64,000 nt of DNA from Rugosimonospora acidiphila (GCF_039543385.1 NZ_BAABJQ010000001.1:310001-374000), one strand, 5' to 3'. Shown: positions 1 to 9,044, counted from the first letter of the stretch. Program-made: numbers and translations. Notes: generated by a model not told the origin, from the letters alone.

Positions 1-856
1 CCCGCTGCGCGATCAGGATGGTGAACGTGTTGTAGATGACGAACGAGCAGACCACGCACGCGATCACCGCGAAGATCAGCAGTACCTCGATGAGGCTCGC
101 CAGCTGGTTGATCGCATCGTTGGCCAGGTCGTCGCGGTACTGCGCGCCGGCCACCACCCGGTCGTCGGGCAGGGCGGCACCCACCCGACGGGCGAGCGTC
201 GACTGGTCCACGCCGGCGGCGGCCGACACCACCACCTGGCTGTACCCGGTCGCCCCGGCCAGGGTGGTCATCGCCGCCGGGGTGAGGATCACCACCGCCT
301 GGTCGGCGTACTGCTTGGAGTCGCCGAAGTCGACGATGCCGACCAGGGTCACCCGGTGCGGTGCCTGCCCGGTGTCCAGGACGGTCATGGTGTCCCCGAC
401 CGCGTACCCGGTGCGCGCCGCCGTGCCGGCGTCCAGGGCGGCCTCGGTGGCGGTGGCCGGCACCCGCCCCGACTTCAGGTCGTAGGGCCGCAGCGCCGGC
501 ACGGTACCGGCGGACATGGCGATGCCCGGGTGCCCACCCACCGCGACCAGCCGGCCCCGCCTGTCCAGCAGCGGCAGGTTCTCCTGCATCCGGCCGTCGA
601 CGCCGCCCACACCCGGGACCGCTCGGACCGTGTCCATGGTGGACCGGGGCAGCTCCGTCCGGTGCGCCGACCGCGGTGTGACGGACACGTCCACGTGCTG
701 CGCGGCGCGGGCGAACTCGTCGTACACCGCCGCTTTCATGGTGTCGCCGAAGATCAGGGTGCCGGCGACGAAGCCGACGCCCAGGACGATGGCCAGGGCG
801 GTGGCGAGCAACCTCAGCACGTGCGCGCGCAGCCCCGCGACGGTGGTCTTGAACAT
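1..856 (-). CDS. FtsX/MacB-type ABC transporter permease, partial (C-terminal part lies outside the window)
   Basis: This is the membrane subunit of an export-type ABC transporter of the MacB/LolC/FtsX class. About 285 residues are visible. A basic N-terminus (MFKTTVAGLRAH) is followed by a membrane helix near residues 16-37, an extracytoplasmic MacB periplasmic-core-like domain to about residue 250, and a second helix at the window edge. The ATG is four bases past the stop of the ATPase gene, and its GGAGGT ribosome site lies inside the ATPase 3' end, so the two are translationally coupled. The substrate cannot be told from sequence. The rest of the gene (further helices) lies before position 1. 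Confidence 0.85.
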   Translation of the reverse strand, partial: MFKTTVAGLRAHVLRLLATALAIVLGVGFVAGTLIFGDTMKAAVYDEFARAAQHVDVSVTPRSAHRTELPRSTMDTVRAVPGVGGVDGRMQENLPLLDRRGRLVAVGGHPGIAMSAGTVPALRPYDLKSGRVPATATEAALDAGTAARTGYAVGDTMTVLDTGQAPHRVTLVGIVDFGDSKQYADQAVVILTPAAMTTLAGATGYSQVVVSAAAGVDQSTLARRVGAALPDDRVVAGAQYRDDLANDAINQLASLIEVLLIFAVIACVVCSFVIYNTFTILIAQR

Positions 857-859
857 CGC

Positions 860-1714
860 TCAGACCTCCCGCCGCGGCGCGGCCGGGGCGCGGTGCGGGT
901 CGGCGGCGCGGTGCGGGTCGGCGGCGCGGTGCGGGTCGGCGGCGCGGTGCGGGTCGGCGGCCGCCACGCCGTCCAGCCGGCGTAGCGCGCCCAGCACGGC
1001 GTCCGGGCCCGGCGGCGCGTCCAGCGTGCCGGCCAGCCGGCCGTCGGCCAGCAGGATCACCCGGTCGGCGTACGAGGCGGCGTTCGGATCGTGGGTGACC
1101 ATGACGACGGTCTGGCCGAGGTCGCTGACCGACCGGCGCAGGAAGCCGAGCACCTCGGCGCCGGAGCGGGAGTCCAGGTTGCCGGTCGGCTCGTCGGCGA
1201 AGACGACATCGGGCCGGGGCAGCAGGGCCCGGGCGCAGGCGACCCGCTGCTGCTGCCCGCCGGACAGCTGGGCCGGATAGTGCCGCAGCCGGTCGCGGAT
1301 GCCCAGCACGTCGACGATGTTGTCGTACCACTGGCGGTCGACCGCCCGGCCGGCCAGCTCCAGCGGCAGCCGGATGTTCTGCTCCGCGGACAGCGTGGGC
1401 AGCAGGTTGAACGACTGGAACACGAAACCTATCCGCTGCCGGCGCAGCCTGGTCAGCGCCTTGTCGCTGAGCCCGGTGATCACCGTGGAGCCGATGCTCA
1501 CGCTGCCGGAGCTGGCGGTGTCCAGGCCTGCGGCGCAGTGCATCAGGGTCGACTTGCCGGAGCCGGAGGCGCCCATGATCGCCGTGAACTGGCCGGCGCC
1601 GAACTCGACGCTGATCCCGTCCAGGGCACGTACCGCCGCTTCCCCGGTGCCGTACACCTTCACCAGGTCGTTCACCGACACCGCCGCGCGGGTGGTGGTC
1701 GCAACTGTGGTCAT
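860..1714 (-). CDS. ABC transporter ATP-binding protein (MacB/LolD class)
   Basis: This is the ATPase partner of the permease that follows it in the same operon. All nucleotide-binding motifs are intact: Walker A GASGSGKST (about residues 48-56), Q-loop Q100, signature LSGGQQQR (about 150), Walker B VVFADEP (about 169-175) and H-loop His near 208. The core matches family length (about 230 residues). The C-terminus is unusual: the hexapeptide AADPHR is repeated four times just before the end, encoded by perfect 18-bp direct repeats. Likely role is energising release or export of a hydrophobic substrate or peptide from the outer face of the membrane; the substrate is unknown. Confidence 0.92.
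   Translation of the reverse strand: MTTVATTTRAAVSVNDLVKVYGTGEAAVRALDGISVEFGAGQFTAIMGASGSGKSTLMHCAAGLDTASSGSVSIGSTVITGLSDKALTRLRRQRIGFVFQSFNLLPTLSAEQNIRLPLELAGRAVDRQWYDNIVDVLGIRDRLRHYPAQLSGGQQQRVACARALLPRPDVVFADEPTGNLDSRSGAEVLGFLRRSVSDLGQTVVMVTHDPNAASYADRVILLADGRLAGTLDAPPGPDAVLGALRRLDGVAAADPHRAADPHRAADPHRAADPHRAPAAPRREV
891..962. repeat. Four tandem 18-bp repeats inside the ABC ATPase gene
   Basis: The unit CGGTGCGGGTCGGCGGCG occurs four times head to tail (891-908, 909-926, 927-944, 945-962). The last copy differs only in its final base. The period is a multiple of three, so on the minus strand each unit adds AADPHR to the protein without disturbing the frame. Confidence 0.97.
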
Positions 1715-1871
1715 AGGGGCAAGCTATGGCGGCCCGGGGGTCCGGGTCGTCGGCATGAAGAACGCTTCGCGGGTACGACCTGAGGAGGAGAAGGGTGGTA
1801 CGCCAGGCGTCGATGTGCCAGTTCCCGGCATGGGGTAGCCGGGGCCGGCCGGGCTGGGCCAGGATGAGCCG

Positions 1872-2615
1872 ATGCGCGTACTCCGGCCCGCGTCCGCGGT
1901 CCTGTTCGGCGCGGTGGTCCTCACCGGGATCGTCCTGACCGGCTCACCGGCCATTTCGGCGCCGGGCGATGACGCGTCCCTGCGGGTCACGCCCGATCAG
2001 GGCGCGGCCACCTCGGTCTTCGTCGTCCGGTACCGCATGGTGCAGCTCGGCATGCGGCCGGGATCGCGCCTGGCCTGCCCGCTCGTCCAGTTCGAGTGGG
2101 ATGGTGCGCCGCTGTCCGCGGCCCTGCGCGCGGTGCGCCAGAACGGCGTCTGCGTGGCCACCCTGCGGGCCCGGCCGCCGGCGCGCGACCGCGCACCCGG
2201 CCCGCACCGGATCGAGGTGCCGGGCCTGCTCGGGCTCGGCGCGCGCGCCGTGACGTACACCGTGCTCGGCCCGGCCAGTCCGACCCCGGCCCGGACCGCG
2301 TCCCCGGCCGCCCGGGCGCTGTCGGCCCCCACCCGGAGCGCCACTGCCGCCGCCGATCCGACCGTCGGCGACCCGCCGTCCCCCAGCCTTTCGATCGACC
2401 CGGTGGTGCCACTGCCCAGCGACTCGCCGGTCGAGGCCATGACGGTGCCCGGGGCCGGGGGCGGCGGCTCAGCCGCGGCCTGGGTCATGATCGTCGGTGG
2501 CTCCATGGTGCTGGCCGGCGTCGGCCTGCTCGGACTGCTGATTTACCGGTCCCGACGCGCCGAGGCAGCTCGCGACCTGGGCTTCGATCCGGAAATCCCC
2601 GGGCTCTACGAATAG
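1872..2615 (+). CDS. Secreted, membrane-anchored protein of unknown function
   Basis: The 247-residue protein has a cleavable signal peptide (about 1-30), a small compact domain (about 31-133) with two cysteines (C69 and C94) that could form a disulfide, a Pro/Ser/Thr/Ala-rich stalk (about 134-200), one membrane helix (about 204-225) and a short cytoplasmic tail ending in EIPGLYE. This is the layout of a small surface receptor or adhesin anchored by its C-terminus. I do not recognise the family. A near-consensus minus-10 (CAGGAT, 1860-1865) ends six bases before the ATG, so the gene is probably leaderless. Confidence 0.75.
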   Translation: MRVLRPASAVLFGAVVLTGIVLTGSPAISAPGDDASLRVTPDQGAATSVFVVRYRMVQLGMRPGSRLACPLVQFEWDGAPLSAALRAVRQNGVCVATLRARPPARDRAPGPHRIEVPGLLGLGARAVTYTVLGPASPTPARTASPAARALSAPTRSATAAADPTVGDPPSPSLSIDPVVPLPSDSPVEAMTVPGAGGGGSAAAWVMIVGGSMVLAGVGLLGLLIYRSRRAEAARDLGFDPEIPGLYE

Positions 2616-2646
2616 TCTTCGCCCGACACGGCGGCGGCCGGGCGCA

Positions 2647-2662
2647 TAGTGTCTCGACCATG
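2647..2662 (+). promoter_or_regulatory. Leaderless promoter of the FUSC-like gene
   Basis: TAGTGT at 2647-2652 fits the actinobacterial minus-10 TANNNT. It ends seven bases before the ATG at 2660, so transcription should begin at or next to the start codon. It supports this start over longer readings. Confidence 0.6.
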
Positions 2663-3826
2663 GCTATGGCCGGGCCCCGAATGCACACGACCGTGGAAGC
2701 GCTGACCGAACTGCGCCAGCGGTCGAGGGCCGACCTGTCCGACCGCTGGCGCCGGTTGCGCGGCAGCCTGCTGTTCGCCGCACAGGCCGGGGTCGCGGCG
2801 AGCCTCGCCTGGCTGGCGGCGCACTACCTGGTCAGGCACCCACACCCGTACTTCGCGCCGATCGCCGCGGTCATCGTGCTCAACGTCTCGGTCGGCCAGC
2901 GCCTGCGCCGGGCGGTGGAACTGCTGGCCGGAGTGGCGCTCGGGATCCTGCTCGGCGATCTGCTGATCTATTTCACGGGTACCGGGCCGTGGCAGATCGG
3001 GGTATCCGTCGCGTTCGTGATCCTGGCCTGCGTGTTCCTCGGCGGCAGCCCGACCGTGATCGGCCAGGCGGCCTCCTCGGCGGTGCTGGTGTCCACCCTG
3101 GCGCCGCCGCAGAGCGGCATTTACTACTCGCGGTTCATCGACGCGGTGGTCGGCGGGGTCGTCGGCGTTCTGGTGCTGGCGCTGCTGTTGCAGATCAACC
3201 CGCTCACGGTGATGAAACGGGCGGCCGCGCCGGCCTTCGACTGCCTCGCCGAGGGGCTGCGGGACTGCGCCCGGGCGCTCGCGTCCGGCAGCCTGGAGCA
3301 GGCGCAGGCGGCGCTAAACGCGCTGAGCGACGCCGACTCGTCGATCACCCGCTTCCAGGACGCGCTGGCCGACGCCAGGGAGACCGCCACGCTGGCGCCG
3401 GTGCGGTGGCGGGCCCGGGTGCCGCTGACCGAGTACGTGGACGCCGCCCCCCACATCGACCATGCGCTGCGCAACGCCAGGGTGCTCGCCCGCCGGACGG
3501 TCACCATGATCGAAGACGGCGAGGAGGCGTCGCCGAACCTGATCGCGTCCCTGCAGAGCGCGGCGGAGGCGGTCGCCGTCTTCGTCCGGGAGCTGGCGGC
3601 CGGCCGGGAGCCCGACCGAACCCGGGAGCTGACCCTGGCGGCGGTGGCCCTGGCCGGCGAGGCGTACCGGCGGGGGCTCGACTTCTCCGCCGGGGTGGTC
3701 GCCGCGCAGGTGCGCACCATCGGCACCGACCTGATGCTGGCCACCGGCGTGTCGGACCGGGCGACGGCCAGGCTCATCCACCGGGCCGCCGGGCGGGTGC
3801 CGCGCCCCTCCCGGTCGGCCGGATAG
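2660..3826 (+). CDS. FUSC / aromatic acid exporter-like membrane protein
   Basis: A 388-residue integral membrane protein. Six membrane helices crowd residues 36-180, with the family-type segment PYFAPIAAVI at about 64-73 and a run of G/A-rich helices. A soluble helical half (about 185-388) follows. This is the half-size layout of the ArAE/FUSC (DUF939-like) family, whose members export aromatic acids or related small molecules; the substrate here is unknown. The stop codon TAG forms the first three bases of the minus-10 of the next gene. Confidence 0.8.
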   Translation: MAMAGPRMHTTVEALTELRQRSRADLSDRWRRLRGSLLFAAQAGVAASLAWLAAHYLVRHPHPYFAPIAAVIVLNVSVGQRLRRAVELLAGVALGILLGDLLIYFTGTGPWQIGVSVAFVILACVFLGGSPTVIGQAASSAVLVSTLAPPQSGIYYSRFIDAVVGGVVGVLVLALLLQINPLTVMKRAAAPAFDCLAEGLRDCARALASGSLEQAQAALNALSDADSSITRFQDALADARETATLAPVRWRARVPLTEYVDAAPHIDHALRNARVLARRTVTMIEDGEEASPNLIASLQSAAEAVAVFVRELAAGREPDRTRELTLAAVALAGEAYRRGLDFSAGVVAAQVRTIGTDLMLATGVSDRATARLIHRAAGRVPRPSRSAG

Positions 3827-3838
3827 TCTCGGCTGATG
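3824..3838 (+). promoter_or_regulatory. Leaderless promoter of the PrsW-like gene
   Basis: TAGTCT (3824-3829) overlaps the stop codon of the preceding gene and ends six bases before the ATG at 3836. Confidence 0.6.
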
Positions 3839-5164
3839 AGCCAGCTCGCCGGAAGCCTCGCGCCCATGCCGTCCGGGCGACCGGACTGGAAGCGCATCGG
3901 CCTGCTGGCCGGCCTGATCGCCTTCATCGCGCTGTGCGGCGTGGCGATGCTGATCCTGCTCGGGTTCAACATCGGACCGGTGGCCGTGGCCGTCGGCGTG
4001 ATAGCGGCGATCATCCCGGTACCGCTGCTGGTGGCGGCCTTCTTCTGGCTGGACCGGTACGAGCCGGAGCCCATCAAGTACCTGGCCTTCTGCCTGGCCT
4101 GGGGCGCGTGCGTGGCGACCCTGGTCGCCTTCCTGCTCAACAACCTGGCCAGTTGGGCGTTCGGCCGGCTGGGCTGGCCGACCGCGCTGGTGGCGGTGGC
4201 GGTGGCCCCGGTCATCGAGGAGTCGATGAAGGCGCTCGGCCCGATCCTGCTGTTCTGGCGCCGGCGGCGGGCGTTCTCCGGCATCGTGGACGGGATCGTC
4301 TACTGTGGACTGTCCGCCACCGGCTTCGCCATGGTGGAGAACATCCTTTACCTGGGCGGGTACGGGTACGCCAGCGGTGCCGACAAGGGCGGCGTGGCCG
4401 GCGGGCTGGCCGGGGTGCTCGGCCTGTTCCTCGCCCGGATCCTGCTCTCCGGATTCGCCCACCCGCTGTTCACCTCGATGACCGGCGTCGGGCTGGGCAT
4501 CTCCGCCCGGGCCAGGTCGCGCACCGCGCGCCGGCTGGCCCCGTTCGCCGGCCTGCTGGCGGCCATGATCATGCACAGCTCGTGGAACCTGATGATCACC
4601 ATCGCCCAGGACACCGGCCAGTACCTGGTGCAGCTCTACGGGTACTTCTCGGTGATGATGCCGATCTTCCTGGGCATGGTCGGCCTCGCGCTGTACCTGC
4701 GCTCCCGGGAGGGCCGGCTGACCGAGCGGATCCTCCCGGAGTACGTGCGCGCCGGCTGGCTCACTGCCCCGGAGGTCGCCACGCTGGTCACCATGGGCCG
4801 GCGGATGTCCGCCCGGGCCTGGGCCAAGCGGGTGGCCGGCGAGGAGGGCGAGCGGGCCATGCGCGGGTACCAGTTCGCCGCGACCCAGCTCGCGCTGCTG
4901 CGCGACGGCCTCCAGCGCGGCCTGGCCATGCGGCCGGAGGAGTTGACCGGGATGCTGACCGAGGAGCGCCGGCTGTTGGAGTGCGTCGCCTGGTACCGAG
5001 GGGTGTTCTCCCGGGACCCGCACGCGCCACCGGTGACCTGGGACGGCGGCCGGTACCACGTGAGCTTCCCGGACGGCTCGGTACGCGCGGTCGAGGCCCC
5101 GCAGGTGCCGGTGGTGCCGCTGCCCGTGGTGCTGCCCCGGTACCCGCAGTCCGGGTACCGTTAG
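3836..5164 (+). CDS. PrsW family intramembrane metalloprotease
   Basis: This 442-residue protein has about eight membrane helices and the signature motifs of the PrsW/M82 family: RYEPEP (about 74-79), EESMK (about 128-132), the MVENILYL helix, and two candidate metal-ligand histidines in GFAHP (H209) and MIMHSSW (H247). PrsW of Bacillus cleaves the anti-sigma factor RsiW, so a role in site-1 type proteolysis of a membrane regulator is plausible, but the substrate is unknown. A soluble C-terminal tail of about 150 residues follows the last helix. The gene converges on the GroES-like gene with only 17 bases between. Confidence 0.88.
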   Translation: MSQLAGSLAPMPSGRPDWKRIGLLAGLIAFIALCGVAMLILLGFNIGPVAVAVGVIAAIIPVPLLVAAFFWLDRYEPEPIKYLAFCLAWGACVATLVAFLLNNLASWAFGRLGWPTALVAVAVAPVIEESMKALGPILLFWRRRRAFSGIVDGIVYCGLSATGFAMVENILYLGGYGYASGADKGGVAGGLAGVLGLFLARILLSGFAHPLFTSMTGVGLGISARARSRTARRLAPFAGLLAAMIMHSSWNLMITIAQDTGQYLVQLYGYFSVMMPIFLGMVGLALYLRSREGRLTERILPEYVRAGWLTAPEVATLVTMGRRMSARAWAKRVAGEEGERAMRGYQFAATQLALLRDGLQRGLAMRPEELTGMLTEERRLLECVAWYRGVFSRDPHAPPVTWDGGRYHVSFPDGSVRAVEAPQVPVVPLPVVLPRYPQSGYR

Positions 5165-5181
5165 CCGCCGGCCCTCGTCGG

Positions 5182-5517
5182 CTACAGGTAGAGGCCGGTG
5201 GCGTCGGTCTCCACGCGGCTGGCCGCGACGGCGTGAACGTCACGCTCGCGTAGCAGGATGTAGTCGCGCCCGTGCAGCTCGACCTCGGAGCGGTCGTCGG
5301 GGTCGAACAGCACCCGGTCGCCGTTCACGATGGAGCGCACGTGCGGGCCGACACCGACCGCGGTCGCCCAGGACAACCGGTGGCCGACCGAGGCGGTGGC
5401 CGGGATCACGATCCCCGCGGCCGAGCGGCGTTCTCCCTCATTGCCCTCGAGGCGGACGAGGACGCGGTCGTGTAGCAGGCGGATGGGCAGACCGGGTTCG
5501 GGGTCGTTCACGTTCAC
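5182..5517 (-). CDS. GroES-like co-chaperonin family protein
   Basis: A 111-residue protein with the Cpn10 fold signature: IRLLHDRVLV near the N-terminus, the mobile-loop-like SAAGIVIP, and the GDRVLFDPDDRSEVELHGRDY strand order ending in ILLRERDV. No groEL lies beside it, and it carries a C-terminal extension of about 12 residues, so it is probably an accessory Cpn10 paralogue rather than the main groES. The GTG start at 5517 is supported by a minus-10 TACCGT seven bases upstream. Confidence 0.82.
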   Translation of the reverse strand: MNVNDPEPGLPIRLLHDRVLVRLEGNEGERRSAAGIVIPATASVGHRLSWATAVGVGPHVRSIVNGDRVLFDPDDRSEVELHGRDYILLRERDVHAVAASRVETDATGLYL

Positions 5518-5530
5518 GACCGGTACGGTA
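5518..5530 (-). promoter_or_regulatory. Leaderless promoter of the GroES-like gene
   Basis: On the minus strand TACCGT (5530-5525) ends seven bases before the GTG at 5517. The sequence GGTACGGTA is repeated 33 bases further on, towards the divergent AI-2E gene. Confidence 0.5.
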
Positions 5531-5645
5531 CAGCGGATCTCGATTGCCCGCGTCGGTACGGTAGGTGTGGTCCGGTCGCCGCAGGGGGCGCGGTGCCGGA
5601 CGCGTGGGGGTGGCCGCCGAAGGGTGGGATCGGCAAGGCTGGCGG

Positions 5646-6908
5646 ATGGAGAGCGCCTTGGGCCGTTTCAGGCAGGTACAGGAGAATATCCGGCGGGCCT
5701 ACCAGGCCGGCAGAGAGACCGTACGCAGCGCGGCGCAGGATCAGGATCACGAGCCGGAGCCGATGGGCGACGAGCCCGCGGCCGAACAGGTGTACCTGGA
5801 GCATCCGGTGGGGCAAGACGGCCAGGACGTGCCGTACCCGCTGCGCATCGCGGCGGCCTGGTCGTGGCGTCTGTTGATCGTCGCCATCGCCGGGGTGGCC
5901 GTGCTGTGGGTGGTCGGCAAGCTACACCAGGTGGTCGTGCCGGTCGCCATCTCGATGCTGCTCTCCGCGCTGCTCTCGCCGCTGGTCGGCTTCCTGCGCA
6001 AGCACGCCCACCTGCACCGGTCGCTGGCCACCGCGCTGACGATGATCGCCGGCCTGGCCGTGGTCGCCGGCGTGTTGACGCTGGTCATTACCGAGTTCGT
6101 GAACAGCTGGAGCCAGCTCAGCCAGCAGGCGCAGGGCGGCATCCAGCAGATCCAGGGCTGGCTCAAGGGCGGGCCGATGCACCTGTCCGACCGGCAGCTC
6201 GACTCGGCACTCAACTCGGTACAAGACTGGCTCAACAGTCACAAATCAGTGCTGACCAGCGGCGCGTGGTCGACGGCCACCACCGCGTTCGAGGTGATCG
6301 CGTCCGCCTTCCTGATCCTGTTCACCACCTTCTTCTTCCTGCGTGACGGCCGGCGGATCTGGCGGTTCCTGGTCGGCCTGCTGCCGGTCGCGGCTCGGGA
6401 GCCGCTGGGTACCGCCGGCGAGTACTCGTGGCAGACCCTGGTCGCCTACGTCCGGGCCACCGTGCTGGTGGCCTTCATCGACGCCACGGGCATCGGCATC
6501 GGCCTGGTGATCCTCCGGGTCGACCTGGCGTTCGCGCTGGCCGCCCTGGTCTTCCTGGGTGCCTTCATCCCCATCGTGGGCGCCACGCTGTCCGGCACCG
6601 TGGCGGTCCTGGTCGCCCTGGTCACCCGGGGTCCGGTCACCGCACTGGTGGTCGTGGCGGTGGTCGTGGCGGTGCAGCAGTTCGAGGGGCACGTACTCCA
6701 GCCGGTCATCATGGGCCGCGCGGTGGCGGTACACCCGCTGGCGGTGATCGTGGCCATCGCCACCGGCGTGGTGCTGGCCGGCATCATCGGCGCCCTGGTG
6801 GCGGTGCCGATCCTGGCCGTACTCAACACCGGGATCCGGCACCTGGCGGCCAGGCGACGCCGACGACCGGAGCCGCCACCGCCCAGCGACGTGGTGGTCA
6901 AGAGCTAG
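5646..6908 (+). CDS. AI-2E family transporter (PerM/TqsA-like permease)
   Basis: A 420-residue membrane protein: an acidic cytoplasmic N-terminus of about 70 residues, a pair of helices (about 75-110), a helix and long amphipathic stretch (about 125-200), then a C-terminal cluster of helices with the family-type segment LGAFIPIVGATLSG and LQPVIMGRAVAVHPLAVI. The family is broad and includes AI-2 exporters and ion/proton antiporters, so no substrate is assigned. The ATG at 5646 gives the usual length; I see no good Shine-Dalgarno site. Confidence 0.88.
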   Translation: MESALGRFRQVQENIRRAYQAGRETVRSAAQDQDHEPEPMGDEPAAEQVYLEHPVGQDGQDVPYPLRIAAAWSWRLLIVAIAGVAVLWVVGKLHQVVVPVAISMLLSALLSPLVGFLRKHAHLHRSLATALTMIAGLAVVAGVLTLVITEFVNSWSQLSQQAQGGIQQIQGWLKGGPMHLSDRQLDSALNSVQDWLNSHKSVLTSGAWSTATTAFEVIASAFLILFTTFFFLRDGRRIWRFLVGLLPVAAREPLGTAGEYSWQTLVAYVRATVLVAFIDATGIGIGLVILRVDLAFALAALVFLGAFIPIVGATLSGTVAVLVALVTRGPVTALVVVAVVVAVQQFEGHVLQPVIMGRAVAVHPLAVIVAIATGVVLAGIIGALVAVPILAVLNTGIRHLAARRRRRPEPPPPSDVVVKS

Positions 6909-6923
6909 GCACCGCATCCGACG

Positions 6924-6942
6924 CCGGGCGGTCAGCGCCCGG
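6924..6942. terminator. Possible bidirectional hairpin between convergent genes
   Basis: CCGGGC (6924-6929) pairs with GCCCGG (6937-6942) across a seven-base loop, between the 3' ends of the AI-2E and helicase genes. No U tract follows. The 14-mer CGGGCGGTCAGCGC also occurs twice in tandem here. Confidence 0.4.
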
Positions 6943-6946
6943 GCGG

Positions 6947-8911
6947 TCAGCGCAGCCGGCGCAGGGCTCCATGCACCACGTCGGCCTTGGTCGTGTACCA
7001 GAACGGCGGCAGGGTCTTGCGCAGGTAGCCGCCGTAGCCCCGGGCGGTCTCCAGCCGCGAGTCGAGCACGGCCACGACGCCCTTGTCGCTGGCGCTGCGG
7101 ATCAGCCGGCCGACACCCTGGGCAAGCCGGACGGCGGCGATCGGCACGCTGACGGCCGCGAAGCCCGAGCCGCCGGCCGCGTCGACCGCGGCCGCCCGAG
7201 CCGCCGCCAGGGGCTCGTCCGGCCGCGGGAACGGCAACCGGTCGATGACCACGAGCTGGCAGGCGTCGCCCGGCACGTCGACGCCCTGCCACAGCGACAT
7301 CACGCCCATGAGGCAGCTGTTGCGGTCCTCCCGGAACTTGCGCACGAGCAGCGGCAGCGCCTCCTCGCCCTGCAGCAGCACGTGCAGGTCGGTCTTTGCC
7401 CGCAGCACCTCGGCCGCCCGCTCCGCGGCCCGGCGGGACGAGAACAGCCCGAGAGTCCGGCCGCCGAGCGCCTGCACCAGAGCGATCAGCTCCTCGGCGG
7501 CCGCGTCGGAGAGCCCGGACGCGCTCGGCCGGGGCAGGTGCGCGGCGACGTAGAGGATGCCCTGCTTCGGATATTCGAACGGCGAACCCACGTCCAGCGA
7601 GGTCCAGGACGGGGTGACCTTCGGGTCCTCGGTGGACGGGGTCTCGGCCAGGCCGAGCGAGCGAGCCACCGTGTCGAACCGGCCGCCGAGGGCCAGCGTG
7701 GCCGAGGTGGCCACCACCGTGCGGTCCTCGTACAGGTGGTTGGACAACGTGCCGGCGACCGACAGCGGCGCCACCACGATGGCACGGCGCCGGTCGCCGC
7801 GCTCGATCCAGGCGACGTCGAAGTCGGCCGAGGCGAGCAGCCGCTGCGCGGTCTCGGTCATCTCGGAGAGCACGGCCCTGGCCTGCTGCTTGCGCACCGG
7901 ATCGGGATCGTCGGCCTTGACGTCGCCGAGCCGGTCGAGGACGCGCCGGCAGGCCGCGTCGAGCAGGGTGAGCGCCTCCTGGATCGCTGCCGGCAGCCCG
8001 GCGGTGAGCCGGCCCGGCTCGGCCCCGGTCAGCCCGTCCGCCAGCGCGTCGCCGGACTCGGTCAGCCGGTCGTAATCGTCGGGGTCCACCAGGGTGCGGA
8101 CCCGACGGGCGGCCCGCTCGATGGCCTCCGGCGACAATTCGGCCTGCGCCGCGCTGGACACCCGGTCGGCCAGCTCGTGCGCCTCGTCGATCACGAGCAG
8201 CTTGTGCGGCGGCACGATGTGCCGGCCGGCGAGCATGTCGACGGCGAGCAGGCTGTGATTGGTCACGACGATGTCGGCCTCCCGGGCCCGCGCTCGCGAC
8301 GCCTCGGCGAAGCACTCGCTGCCGTAGGGGCAGCGGGCCGCTCCCACGCACTCCCTGGCGGGCATGGACGCCAGCCGCCAGGCGGAGTCGTCGACGCCGG
8401 GGTCCAACTCGTCGCGGTCACCGGTCTCGGACTCCAGGGCCCAGTCGCGCAGCCGCTCGACCTGCTTGCCCAGCCGGCCCGCCTCGCCCAGCCACTTGCT
8501 GCCGCCGTCTTCGGGCTCGAACAGGGCGTCGGCCGGCTCGTCCTCGTTGAAGTTGTCCAGCCGGGCCAGGCAGGCGTAGTGATGCCGCCCCTTGAGCACC
8601 GCGAAGGTCGGTCGCCGGCGCAGCAGCGGCTCGACCGCGTCGGCCAGCCGGGGCAGGTCGTGGTCGACGAGCTGGGACTGCAGCGCGAGGGTGGCGGTGG
8701 ACACCACCACCGGCCCGTCGACCAGCAGCGCCGGCACGAGGTAGGCCAGCGACTTGCCGGTGCCGGTGCCGGCCTGGACCAGCAGGTGCTCGCCGTTCGA
8801 AACGGCCTCGGTGACGGCCGTGGCCATGGCCTGCTGCCCCGGCCGGGCCGCCCCGCCGGGCACGGCACCCACGGCGGCGGCGAGCAGGTCCTCAACGGTG
8901 GGTCGGCTCAC
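6947..8911 (-). CDS. dinG: ATP-dependent DNA helicase, DinG/XPD (Rad3) type
   Basis: A 654-residue superfamily-2 helicase with a 5'-3' XPD-like layout. Walker A is QAGTGTGKS (about 46-54), the DEAH box is VIDEAHEL (about 240-247), and the C-terminal helicase half carries MSLWQGVDVPG and QGVGRLIRS. Four cysteines (C114, C188, C194, C200) in the usual spacing should ligand an iron-sulfur cluster. Likely role is unwinding damaged or R-loop-containing DNA. It starts with GTG; a minus-10 TAGCGT lies eight bases upstream and supports this start. It is divergent from the DUF402 gene. Confidence 0.92.
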   Translation of the reverse strand: MSRPTVEDLLAAAVGAVPGGAARPGQQAMATAVTEAVSNGEHLLVQAGTGTGKSLAYLVPALLVDGPVVVSTATLALQSQLVDHDLPRLADAVEPLLRRRPTFAVLKGRHHYACLARLDNFNEDEPADALFEPEDGGSKWLGEAGRLGKQVERLRDWALESETGDRDELDPGVDDSAWRLASMPARECVGAARCPYGSECFAEASRARAREADIVVTNHSLLAVDMLAGRHIVPPHKLLVIDEAHELADRVSSAAQAELSPEAIERAARRVRTLVDPDDYDRLTESGDALADGLTGAEPGRLTAGLPAAIQEALTLLDAACRRVLDRLGDVKADDPDPVRKQQARAVLSEMTETAQRLLASADFDVAWIERGDRRRAIVVAPLSVAGTLSNHLYEDRTVVATSATLALGGRFDTVARSLGLAETPSTEDPKVTPSWTSLDVGSPFEYPKQGILYVAAHLPRPSASGLSDAAAEELIALVQALGGRTLGLFSSRRAAERAAEVLRAKTDLHVLLQGEEALPLLVRKFREDRNSCLMGVMSLWQGVDVPGDACQLVVIDRLPFPRPDEPLAAARAAAVDAAGGSGFAAVSVPIAAVRLAQGVGRLIRSASDKGVVAVLDSRLETARGYGGYLRKTLPPFWYTTKADVVHGALRRLR

Positions 8912-8925
8912 GGGTCAGAACGCTA
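8912..8925 (-). promoter_or_regulatory. Leaderless promoter of the dinG-like gene
   Basis: TAGCGT on the minus strand (8925-8920) ends eight bases before the GTG at 8911. Confidence 0.5.
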
Positions 8926-9029
8926 CCGCGTGCCTCCGACGGGCCTGTGCGTCGTCCACACTCCGGCGAGTTATCCACAGGTTCGGGAAAACGGCGGTCG
9001 CTAACTGTATTAGCCAGGGTCGCGGCCAG

Positions 9030-9044
9030 TACTGTCGGGGCATG
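9030..9044 (+). promoter_or_regulatory. Leaderless promoter of the DUF402 gene
   Basis: TACTGT (9030-9035) ends six bases before the ATG at 9042. Confidence 0.6.

Noticed and set aside
2989..9004. Several long Arg/Gly/Pro-rich open frames antisense or out of frame to known genes
   Set aside because: They are typical shadows in a very GC-rich genome, with no family match or ribosome site.
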